Shown: positions 15,630 through 21,580 of the stretch, piece after piece
Position numbering within the stretch: the first letter of the stretch is position 1
How the letters are laid out: each line of letters starts with the position of its first letter
Assembly (NCBI GenBank): GCA_019117495.1
Contig: DWZP01000016.1
Coordinates: forward strand, 1 to 21,580
Source: Fusicatenibacter_A intestinipullorum
GTDB lineage: Bacteria; Bacillota; Negativicutes; Acidaminococcales; Acidaminococcaceae
Reading direction: 5' to 3'
Length of the DNA stretch: 21,580 nt
Program-made: the position numbers and the translations under genes
The notes under the pieces: model-generated
The model's database searches: none
Told to the model about the DNA's origin: nothing
The model's input: only the letters and a program-made list of their open reading frames with translations

Positions 15630-16499
15630 ATGGAGGAATCTAAATTTTTAATAATAACCGGTATGTCGGGCGCGGGCAAAACGCAGGCTATCCGCACGCT
15701 TGAGGATATGAACTATTTTTGCGTTGATAATATGCCGCCGGCGCTGATTACCAAATTTGCGGAACTGTCCAGGCAGGCATCCGCGCCGCGCAACACTGCA
15801 ATAGTTGTTGACATACGCGGCGGACGTTTTTTTGACAAACTGGCAGAAGTTTTGGACGAACTGCGTTTAAACGGCTATTCGTATGAAGTGCTGTTTCTGG
15901 ATGCTTCCGACGCGGTGCTGATAAGAAGGTATAAAGAAACCAGGCGCCGTCATCCTTTGGGGCAGGGCAGAACGTTAAGCGAAAGTATTTCTTACGAGCG
16001 CAGCAGCCTGCAAAAAATTAAAGACCGTGCAACATATATTATCGATACTACCGATATGCGCGCCGATGCGTTGAAAAACAAAATCCGCGAGCTGTTTTCC
16101 GTAAGCGGAACGGGCGAACCCATGTCGGTAACGGTGCAGTCTTTCGGGTTTAAGCACGGACTGCCGCTTGACAGCGATATGGTGCTTGATGTGCGCTTTT
16201 TGCCTAATCCTTTTTATGAAGACGGCCTGCGGATGTTAACCGGCAATGATGAACCGGTTGCGCAGTTTATAGAGCATTATCCGCAGACGCAGCAGTTTTT
16301 GGCAAAAGAAGAAGATTTGCTGGAGATGCTTTTGCCGCAGTACGTGGCGGAAGGCAAAAGCCAGCTTGTAATCAGCGTTGGCTGCACCGGCGGCCAGCAC
16401 CGTTCTGTTTATGTTGCCAATAAGCTGGCAGCGTTTCTGCGCAGGCAGGGCTATAAAGTTCTGTTAAGCCACCGCGATTTAAGGCTTAAAAACCGCTGA
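15630..16499 (+). CDS. rapZ: RapZ/YvcJ family nucleotide-binding protein
   Basis: P-loop protein of the RapZ (YvcJ) family. E. coli RapZ is an RNase adaptor controlling GlmS; the B. subtilis homologue binds and hydrolyses nucleotides and influences competence. The 289-residue protein has Walker A GMSGAGKT (11-18), FCVDNMPP shortly after, and the C-terminal conserved block SVGCTGGQHRSVYVA with the SHRDL tail. ATG at 15630 is chosen because GGTG (15620-15623) precedes it and homologues begin shortly before the P-loop; upstream in-frame TTG, GTG and ATG codons (15615-15624) are possible alternatives. The rapZ-yvcK-whiA order is characteristic of Gram-positive bacteria. Confidence 0.93.
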   Translation: MEESKFLIITGMSGAGKTQAIRTLEDMNYFCVDNMPPALITKFAELSRQASAPRNTAIVVDIRGGRFFDKLAEVLDELRLNGYSYEVLFLDASDAVLIRRYKETRRRHPLGQGRTLSESISYERSSLQKIKDRATYIIDTTDMRADALKNKIRELFSVSGTGEPMSVTVQSFGFKHGLPLDSDMVLDVRFLPNPFYEDGLRMLTGNDEPVAQFIEHYPQTQQFLAKEEDLLEMLLPQYVAEGKSQLVISVGCTGGQHRSVYVANKLAAFLRRQGYKVLLSHRDLRLKNR

Positions 16500-16510
16500 A
16501 GGAGGCTATT

Positions 16511-17875
16511 ATGGGCTGGATTAGCTGGCTTTGCCCGGGCATGAATTTAAAACGCTGGCTGCTGCTGTTTACAGTGGGCGTTTTATGCTGTGCGCTTGGG
16601 CTGGCATTATTTTTTAATTATCAGTTCATGGGCTATGTTGAAGAATTAATGTTCCGCATGGCCTATCTTACAACCGGTAAATATTCCAATACTGTTTCCA
16701 TGCTGGGAGGCTTTTTATTCCTGTGCATCGGCGGCTTTGTCATGATATATGCAACAAGGCGCGTTATCCGTTCCGTTGTGGAAGCAGTTCTGCCGGACAA
16801 TAATTCATCTTTAATGGAAAAAATCTTTACGCAGAGGAAACTTGGGCGCGGCCCTGCCATTACCGTTATCGGCGGCGGCACGGGGCTTTCCACTCTTTTG
16901 CGCGGCATGAAATATATAACAAGCAACTGCAATGCCGTTGTTACCGTGGCAGATGACGGCGGTTCGTCCGGGCGCCTGCGCAAGGAAATGGGCATTATTC
17001 CGCCCGGAGATTTGCGCAACTGCCTTGTAGCGCTGGCAGACCGTGAGCCTTTGATGGAACGCATTATGCAGTTTCGTTTTAACGACGGTTCGCCTCTTGC
17101 AGGGCATAACTTCGGCAACCTTTTTATTGCCGCCATGGCAGAAGCAGAAGGCAGCATGGAAGCAGGCCTTGCGGCAACAAGCCAGATTTTAAATGTGCGC
17201 GGCAAGGTAATTCCTTCCACGCTGAGCGATATCCGCCTTAAAGCGGAGATGACTGACGGCACGTTAATAGAAGGCGAATCGGAAATACCAAAAGCACATA
17301 AGCGCATACGCCGCGTTGGCATTGAGCCTTCAAACGTGCAGGCCACAAGCAGTGCCGTTGAAGCAATTATGAAGGCAGATGTGCTGATTCTGGGGCCGGG
17401 CAGCCTTTATACAAGCGTAATACCGAACCTCATGGTGGAAGGAATCCGTGAAGCCGTGCTGCGGTCGGACGCTGTAAAAATTTATGTCTGCAATGTAATG
17501 ACGCAGCCTGGCGAAACAGACGGCTACGGTGCTTTCGAGCATGTGCAGGCGCTTATTACCCATGCAGGCGCGCAGTTTTTGGATTACGTTATCGTTAACG
17601 ACCAGAACGTTACGGAAACGCAGCTTGCGCAGTATCAGCTAAAAGGCTCTATTCCGGTTACGCCGGATATTAAAAAGATTGAACGCCTCGGCATTAAGGT
17701 TGTGCCTAAGAGCCTTATCAGCAACAAGGATTTGGTAAGGCATAACCCGCAGAAGCTTGCGCAGGCAGTTATTTCGCTTATTTACCGTCTGCGTCTGTTC
17801 GGTAAGGGCTTCCGCTTTTTCGATTACTTCTTCATGCGCCAGAGCATGCGCAAATTAAAAAATAAATCGGTGTAA
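16511..17875 (+). CDS. yvcK: YvcK family gluconeogenesis factor with N-terminal membrane anchor
   Basis: YvcK/CofD-like protein that binds UDP-sugars; in B. subtilis it is needed for cell shape and growth on gluconeogenic carbon sources. The conserved domain begins near residue 115, with GGGTGLSTLLRG (121-132), TVADDGGSSGRLRKE (145-159) and PPGDLRNCLVAL (164-175). Ahead of it are about 110 extra residues with two hydrophobic segments, about 15-35 and 62-82, so the protein is probably tethered to the membrane with the enzyme domain in the cytoplasm; B. subtilis YvcK lacks this part. GAAGGAGG precedes the ATG. Total length is 454, against about 320 for the soluble form. Twelve bases separate it from whiA. 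Confidence 0.93.
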   Translation: MGWISWLCPGMNLKRWLLLFTVGVLCCALGLALFFNYQFMGYVEELMFRMAYLTTGKYSNTVSMLGGFLFLCIGGFVMIYATRRVIRSVVEAVLPDNNSSLMEKIFTQRKLGRGPAITVIGGGTGLSTLLRGMKYITSNCNAVVTVADDGGSSGRLRKEMGIIPPGDLRNCLVALADREPLMERIMQFRFNDGSPLAGHNFGNLFIAAMAEAEGSMEAGLAATSQILNVRGKVIPSTLSDIRLKAEMTDGTLIEGESEIPKAHKRIRRVGIEPSNVQATSSAVEAIMKADVLILGPGSLYTSVIPNLMVEGIREAVLRSDAVKIYVCNVMTQPGETDGYGAFEHVQALITHAGAQFLDYVIVNDQNVTETQLAQYQLKGSIPVTPDIKKIERLGIKVVPKSLISNKDLVRHNPQKLAQAVISLIYRLRLFGKGFRFFDYFFMRQSMRKLKNKSV

Positions 17876-17887
17876 AAGGGTAAGGTA

Positions 17888-18844
17888 ATGTCATTTTCCA
17901 ACGAAGTAAAAAACGAATTGTCGCGTCTTGAAGTTTCTAAAAAATGCTGCGAAAGGGCAGAACTTTTGGGGCTTTTGCGTGTAAGCGGCGCCGTTATTTT
18001 GCAGGGGCGCAATATGGGCATCCATTTTTCTACCGAAAATGCTGCCCTTGCACGCCGTATGCTGCAAATGTTAAAAAGCAATTATAATGTGCAGACGGAA
18101 GTTGTCATTACGCGCTCGCGCCGTTTAAAAAAGAACAACCGCTATCAGGTCAGGGTTATTCCTTCCAAAGAAGCAGGCAAAGCGCTGCATGAATTACAGC
18201 TTTTGCCTTACAGCGATGTTGCGGAAAGGCATAAACTGCTTGCCAAATCCTGCTGCCGCAGGTCGTTTCTGCGCGGGGTGTTTCTTGCGGGCGGTTCCGT
18301 AAGCAAGCCTTCAAGCGATTATCATTTGGAAGTGGTAACGGAAAACGAAGAACTGGCCAAAAGCATTGTAAAGGTAATGCACGGTTTTTCGCTGCCGGCA
18401 AAAATTACCGACCGCAAAAATGATTTTATTGTTTACATGAAGGAAGGCAACAGCATTATTGACTTTCTTTCGGTTATCGGCGCGCATAATGCGCTGATGG
18501 AGTTTGAAAATGTGCGTATTGTTAAAGAAATGCGCAATAATGTTAACCGCGTTGTAAACTGCGAAACGGCCAATTTGAATAAAGTTGTGCAGGCTGCGGT
18601 TGAACAGCTTGAAAGCATCCGCTATCTGGAAAAGAAGGGGCATTTTGGCAAGCTGCCTGCCGCACTGCGCGAAACGGCAGAACTGCGCCTTGAAAACCCG
18701 GACGCTTCGTTGGCAGAACTTGCCAAAGCCGCTGACGGCAAAATAAGTAAATCCGGCCTTAACCACAGGCTGAAAAAATTACAGCAAATTGCAAAAGAAC
18801 TGGGGCTGGAAATTAATGATAAAAATAAAGAGCAAGTGGATTAA
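17888..18844 (+). CDS. whiA: DNA-binding protein WhiA
   Basis: Conserved Gram-positive regulator with an N-terminal LAGLIDADG-homing-endonuclease-like fold that lacks catalysis and a C-terminal helix-turn-helix. In Streptomyces it activates sporulation septation; in B. subtilis it affects cell division and the nucleoid. The 318-residue protein opens with SFSNEVKNELSR, has LLGLLRVSGAVI near 27-38 and SFLRGVFLAGGSVSKP near 125-140 as the two LAGLIDADG-like helices, and a C-terminal HTH around DASLAELAKAADGKISKSGLN. Weak AAGGGTAAGG site before the ATG. The deacetylase start lies inside its 3' end. Confidence 0.95.
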   Translation: MSFSNEVKNELSRLEVSKKCCERAELLGLLRVSGAVILQGRNMGIHFSTENAALARRMLQMLKSNYNVQTEVVITRSRRLKKNNRYQVRVIPSKEAGKALHELQLLPYSDVAERHKLLAKSCCRRSFLRGVFLAGGSVSKPSSDYHLEVVTENEELAKSIVKVMHGFSLPAKITDRKNDFIVYMKEGNSIIDFLSVIGAHNALMEFENVRIVKEMRNNVNRVVNCETANLNKVVQAAVEQLESIRYLEKKGHFGKLPAALRETAELRLENPDASLAELAKAADGKISKSGLNHRLKKLQQIAKELGLEINDKNKEQVD

Positions 18845-19646
18845 AATACTTCTGCTGGTGCTGGTTGTTGCTGCGGCAGCGGCGGCGAAGCCTTTTTATG
18901 ACGGTTACAGCGAATACCGCAAAAATGCAGTGCCGGTTTTGGAATATCATTCCGTTGGCGGCAGCGATGAATGGCCTGCCGAAGTAATAATTAAAACCGA
19001 AGTTTTCGAAAAACAGCTGCAGTATCTTCATAATAACGGTTACCGCATGCTTTCCATGGAGCAGATGATAGACGGGTTTAAAAACGGAAAAGACATGGGC
19101 AAAGCGGTTGTGCTTACTTTTGACGACGGCTATATGGATAATTACACCAATGTTTTTCCGTTGCTGAAAAAATATAATGCCAATGCTTCGTTTTTTATAG
19201 TGCAGTCTAAAATAGGTAAGCCCAATTACATGGGGCATAACGAAATTACGGAGCTGATTCGCGCAGGCAACGATTTGGCTTCCCATACAATCAACCACAA
19301 CATTTTAACTGATATTGACCCCAAATATTTTGCGTGGGAGCTTTCAAGCTCCAAATTCTTTTTAAAAAAGGAATTTGATATGTATTATGTGCATCTGCTT
19401 TCGTATCCCAACGGCAAATATGACGAAAAAGTAATTGCCGCAGCGCAGAAGTACGGTTACAACTATGCCGTTACTGGCAAAAACGGCGCTGTCGATAAAA
19501 ACTGGGTGGAAAACCATCCGATGGAAATTGGGCGCGTAATTATTAAGGGCGACATGACGGAAAGTGAGTTTGAAAGCAAACTGGAACGCTCCTATTTATT
19601 GGGGTATTTAAAAAGCGTGGTTTTCGGCAGCCTGTTTTTTTACTGA
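18816..19646 (+). CDS. Membrane-anchored polysaccharide deacetylase
   Basis: Extracytoplasmic carbohydrate esterase family 4 (NodB-like) deacetylase, probably removing acetyl groups from peptidoglycan or another cell-surface sugar. The 276-residue protein has a basic N terminus and one membrane segment (about 9-24, rich in Leu, Val and Ala) without a clear cleavage site, so it is likely anchored. Catalytic motifs: TFDDG (101-105, base D103, metal D104), SHTINH (156-161, metal H157 and H161) and SYPNGKYDEKVI. The YHSVGG at 44-49 is typical of the subfamily. ATG at 18816 lies 29 bases inside whiA; TGGGGCTGG (18801-18809) is its only ribosome-site candidate. An upstream in-frame TTG (18789) would spoil the basic N terminus. 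Confidence 0.9.
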   Translation: MIKIKSKWIKILLLVLVVAAAAAAKPFYDGYSEYRKNAVPVLEYHSVGGSDEWPAEVIIKTEVFEKQLQYLHNNGYRMLSMEQMIDGFKNGKDMGKAVVLTFDDGYMDNYTNVFPLLKKYNANASFFIVQSKIGKPNYMGHNEITELIRAGNDLASHTINHNILTDIDPKYFAWELSSSKFFLKKEFDMYYVHLLSYPNGKYDEKVIAAAQKYGYNYAVTGKNGAVDKNWVENHPMEIGRVIIKGDMTESEFESKLERSYLLGYLKSVVFGSLFFY

Positions 19647-19652
19647 TAAGGC

Positions 19653-19681
19653 TTGCGGATTTAGTTAAAACACGGTACAAT
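19653..19681 (+). promoter_or_regulatory. Promoter of the SCIFF operon
   Basis: -35 TTGCGG (19653-19658), 17-base spacer, -10 TACAAT (19676-19681), 31 bases before the scfA start. No terminator is visible between the deacetylase stop and this promoter, so readthrough is also possible. Confidence 0.6.
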
Positions 19682-19712
19682 ATTATAAATAATGATTTTG
19701 GAGGAATGAACG

Positions 19713-19856
19713 ATGAAAAAACATATCACTACCGTAAATAAAGCAATGCTCAACAAAACTTTAAGAACCGGCGGCTGCGGCGAATGCCCGGCATCCTGCC
19801 AGTCTGCATGCAAAACTTCCTGCACTGTAGGCAACCAGGTTTGTGAACATAAATAA
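19713..19856 (+). CDS. scfA: SCIFF ribosomal peptide precursor (six cysteines in forty-five)
   Basis: Precursor of a ribosomally made, post-translationally modified peptide widespread in Clostridia, whose biological function is unknown. The 47 residues have an N-terminal leader beginning MKKHITTVNKAML and a cysteine-rich core GGCGECPASCQSACKTSCTV. The six cysteines are 22, 25, 29, 33, 37 and 44. In the studied Clostridium thermocellum homologue the maturase links a cysteine to a threonine five residues on; the equivalent pair here is C33-T38. GGAGGA (19700-19705) is a strong ribosome site. The maturase gene follows 82 bases later with a hairpin between them. Confidence 0.95.
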   Translation: MKKHITTVNKAMLNKTLRTGGCGECPASCQSACKTSCTVGNQVCEHK

Positions 19857-19886
19857 TCCGTTCGGATAAAAATTAGCAGATCTGTT

Positions 19887-19916
19887 ACAGCTCCCTGCAT
19901 GTCAGGGGGCTGTTTT
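19887..19916 (+). terminator. Hairpin between scfA and scfB, possible partial terminator
   Basis: 11-base stem ACAGCTCCCTG (19887-19897) / CAGGGGGCTGT (19903-19913), one T-G wobble, 5-base loop, then only TTT before A. The stem is strong but the T-run short, fitting partial termination that leaves much precursor and less maturase, or a 3'-protective hairpin. Confidence 0.65.
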
Positions 19917-19938
19917 ATGCTTTGAAAGGTGGAATTTG

Positions 19939-21339
19939 ATGCTGATACATAAAATGCGCCTTGACGATTACAAGGCTGTGCTTGACGTTAACAGCGGTGC
20001 GGTGCATTTGGTTGATGACCTGATTTACGATTTGCTGGATGTTTTTGACGGCGAAAACGGTGAAGAAGCCATCAACGCAATGAAAGACCGCTATGACGAA
20101 GCGGAACTTCGAGAAGCCGTTGAAGAACTGACGGAACTGAAAAATGAGGGACTTCTTTTCTCTCCCGAATTTGAAGTGCCGCCTACTTTCAGCGAAACAC
20201 CGGTTTTAAAATCGTTATGCCTGCATATTGCGCATGACTGCAACCTGCGCTGCGGTTACTGCTTTGCCGGTACCGGAGATTTTGGCGGCTGCCGCGCTCT
20301 GATGAGCAAAGAAGTTGCCGAAAAAGCAGTTGAATTTGCTATTACAGGCAGCAAAAAACGCCATAATCTGGAACTTGATTTGTTCGGCGGCGAGCCGCTG
20401 ATGAACTGGCCGGTTGTGGAGCACGTTATTAACTATGTGCGCCGCCGTGAACAGGAAACCGGCAAGAACATCAAGCTGACGCTTACAACCAACGGCACTT
20501 TGCTGAACGATGAAAACATTAAATTTTTGAACGATAACCGTGTAATGCTGGTATTAAGCCTTGACGGCAAAAAGGAAACGCATGACAGGATGCGTCCGTT
20601 CCCGAACCATACGGGCAGCTATGATGCGGCTGTGCGCGGCTTTAAAAAAGTTATCGAAAGCCGTCACGGCAAAAACTATTATCTGCGCGGCACTTATACC
20701 CATTACAATCCGCATTTTTGCGAAGATACCCTTGATATGACCAAAATCGGTAAGGAAATTTCCGTAGAACCGGTTGTCGGTACTGATGAACCGTATGTAC
20801 TTACCGAAGAAGATTTGCCGGTATTGTACGAAGAATACGATAAACTGGCGCGTGCATACCTGCAAAAACGCCATGAAGGGGATCCGTTTGACTTTTTCCA
20901 TTTTAATGTTGCACTTGATAACGGGCCCTGCGTTGCCAAAAGGCTGGCTGGCTGCGGTGCCGGGCATGAATATTTTGCCATTACTCCAGAAGGCGATATT
21001 TATCCCTGCCACCAGTTTGTAGGGCGTGAGCAGTATAAACTCGGCACGCTTGATACCGGCGTTGCAAAACCAGATTTGGTGCAGAAATTCCGTCATACCC
21101 ACGTAATGACGAAACCTGCCTGCCGCGAGTGCTGGGCAAGGTTCTTCTGCAGTGGCGGCTGCCATGCCAATGCCGACCTTATTAACGGCGATATTTCCAT
21201 TCCGTATGAATACGGCTGCAAATTGCAGAAAAAGCGCCTGGAGTGTGCCATTATATTGCAGGCCGTTCTGTCTGCCGAAGCACAGCAGGGCGAGGATAAC
21301 AGGCCGCATATAACAAACTTTAAGTTCGAAACTGAATAA
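19939..21339 (+). CDS. scfB: SCIFF radical SAM maturase
   Basis: Radical SAM/SPASM enzyme that forms thioether cross-links in the SCIFF peptide. Residues 1-80 resemble a RiPP recognition element, a winged-helix peptide-binding domain. The radical SAM cluster motif is C101, C105 and C108 (CNLRCGYC), followed by the LDLFGGEPLMN glycine-rich contact. The C-terminal SPASM region supplies cysteines for auxiliary iron-sulfur clusters: 331, 339, 357, 395, 398, 404, 408, 427 and 436, including CRECW and FFCSGGCH. Length 466 matches the family. ATG at 19939 is preferred over TTG at 19936 because of GAAAGGTGG (19924-19932). Downstream of scfA on the same strand. Confidence 0.95.
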   Translation: MLIHKMRLDDYKAVLDVNSGAVHLVDDLIYDLLDVFDGENGEEAINAMKDRYDEAELREAVEELTELKNEGLLFSPEFEVPPTFSETPVLKSLCLHIAHDCNLRCGYCFAGTGDFGGCRALMSKEVAEKAVEFAITGSKKRHNLELDLFGGEPLMNWPVVEHVINYVRRREQETGKNIKLTLTTNGTLLNDENIKFLNDNRVMLVLSLDGKKETHDRMRPFPNHTGSYDAAVRGFKKVIESRHGKNYYLRGTYTHYNPHFCEDTLDMTKIGKEISVEPVVGTDEPYVLTEEDLPVLYEEYDKLARAYLQKRHEGDPFDFFHFNVALDNGPCVAKRLAGCGAGHEYFAITPEGDIYPCHQFVGREQYKLGTLDTGVAKPDLVQKFRHTHVMTKPACRECWARFFCSGGCHANADLINGDISIPYEYGCKLQKKRLECAIILQAVLSAEAQQGEDNRPHITNFKFETE

Positions 21340-21346
21340 ATTTTTC

Positions 21347-21378
21347 ATACCCCTGCGAAAAAAATTGCGCAGGGGTAT
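21347..21378 (+). terminator. Terminator after scfB
   Basis: Perfect 11-base stem ATACCCCTGCG (21347-21357) / CGCAGGGGTAT (21368-21378) with a 10-base loop. The following TGCATTTTA is a poor T-run, but the stem is strong and sits eight bases after the scfB stop. Confidence 0.75.
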
Positions 21379-21449
21379 TGCATTTTATCGTAAAATCTGC
21401 TAATATACTAAATACAGTTTGTTACACAAGTTTAACAAATGCTTAACTT

Positions 21450-21510
21450 AAAAACTTTTCGAAAAAAGGTAAAAAAAGCACTTGACAAACCTTTGAAAGT
21501 GTAATAAACT
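21450..21510 (+). promoter_or_regulatory. Strong promoter with UP-like element, probably of an rRNA operon
   Basis: Perfect -35 TTGACA (21482-21487), 17-base spacer, -10 TAAACT (21505-21510). The bases just upstream (about 21450-21478) are runs of A with some T, like an rRNA UP element. The transcribed stretch 21517-21580 contains a short CCGGAAAACGG hairpin and CTTGAAAACTGAAC, a phrase common in front of 16S rRNA genes of Bacillota. No rRNA sequence itself is inside the window. Confidence 0.65.
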
Positions 21511-21580
21511 ATACAAGTCGCCGGAAAACGGCAGCACCTTGAAAACTGAACAAGAACCAAGAAAAAGCGAATGTGCGGGC

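Noticed and set aside
16663..17346. Minus-strand frame of 227 codons opposite yvcK
   Set aside because: Shadow of the conserved YvcK domain with an arginine/serine-rich product and no motif.
20554..21348. Long minus-strand frame of 264 codons opposite scfB
   Set aside because: Mirror of a certain radical SAM gene; no ribosome site or recognisable motif.
1..21580. CRISPR arrays, insertion sequences, integrases, phage structural genes
   Set aside because: No regularly spaced repeats, transposase or integrase motifs, or terminal inverted repeats were seen on either strand.

Overview
The window looks like chromosome of a Bacillota bacterium, most likely of the Clostridia/Negativicutes side. The evidence is gene content: the SCIFF peptide with its radical SAM maturase, the L21 leader RNA with rplU-prp-rpmA and an N-terminally extended L27 that needs the Prp protease, the rapZ-yvcK-whiA trio, a BirA-type operator before the biotin genes, and strong GGAGG ribosome binding sites. 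No genus is claimed.

Region 1 (1-4602) is accessory. A very AT-rich KAP-family P-loop NTPase gene, possibly cut by the window edge, is followed after 48 bases by hsdR, the motor/nuclease subunit of a type I restriction enzyme. No hsdM, hsdS or integrase lies in the window. This block ends at a shared hairpin terminator and a convergent tRNA-Arg(CCG) gene. The 3' end of the tRNA faces the block, which is the usual geometry of an island inserted at a tRNA.

Region 2 (4700-10312) is ordinary chromosome: an AI-2E-family membrane protein, a small cysteine-rich CGGC-type protein and RNase G/E in one run; then the L21 leader, rplU, prp and rpmA under their own promoter; then trxA-trxB under another promoter and closed by a terminator.

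Region 3 (10313-15572) is a complete pimelate-to-biotin operon, bioB-bioW-bioF-bioD-bioA, tightly packed with overlapping reading frames. Its promoter carries one clear BirA-type operator and a second, weaker dyad of the same geometry.

Region 4 (15573-19646) is rapZ-yvcK-whiA plus a membrane-anchored polysaccharide deacetylase, read as one unit. The YvcK here has an N-terminal pair of predicted membrane segments.

Region 5 (19653-21378) is a SCIFF ribosomal peptide system: a 47-residue, six-cysteine precursor, a hairpin that may act as a partial terminator, and the radical SAM/SPASM maturase. The window closes with what looks like a strong rRNA-type promoter and leader running out of the right edge.

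All start corrections, promoter spacings and hairpins were read by eye. No database search or folding program was run.
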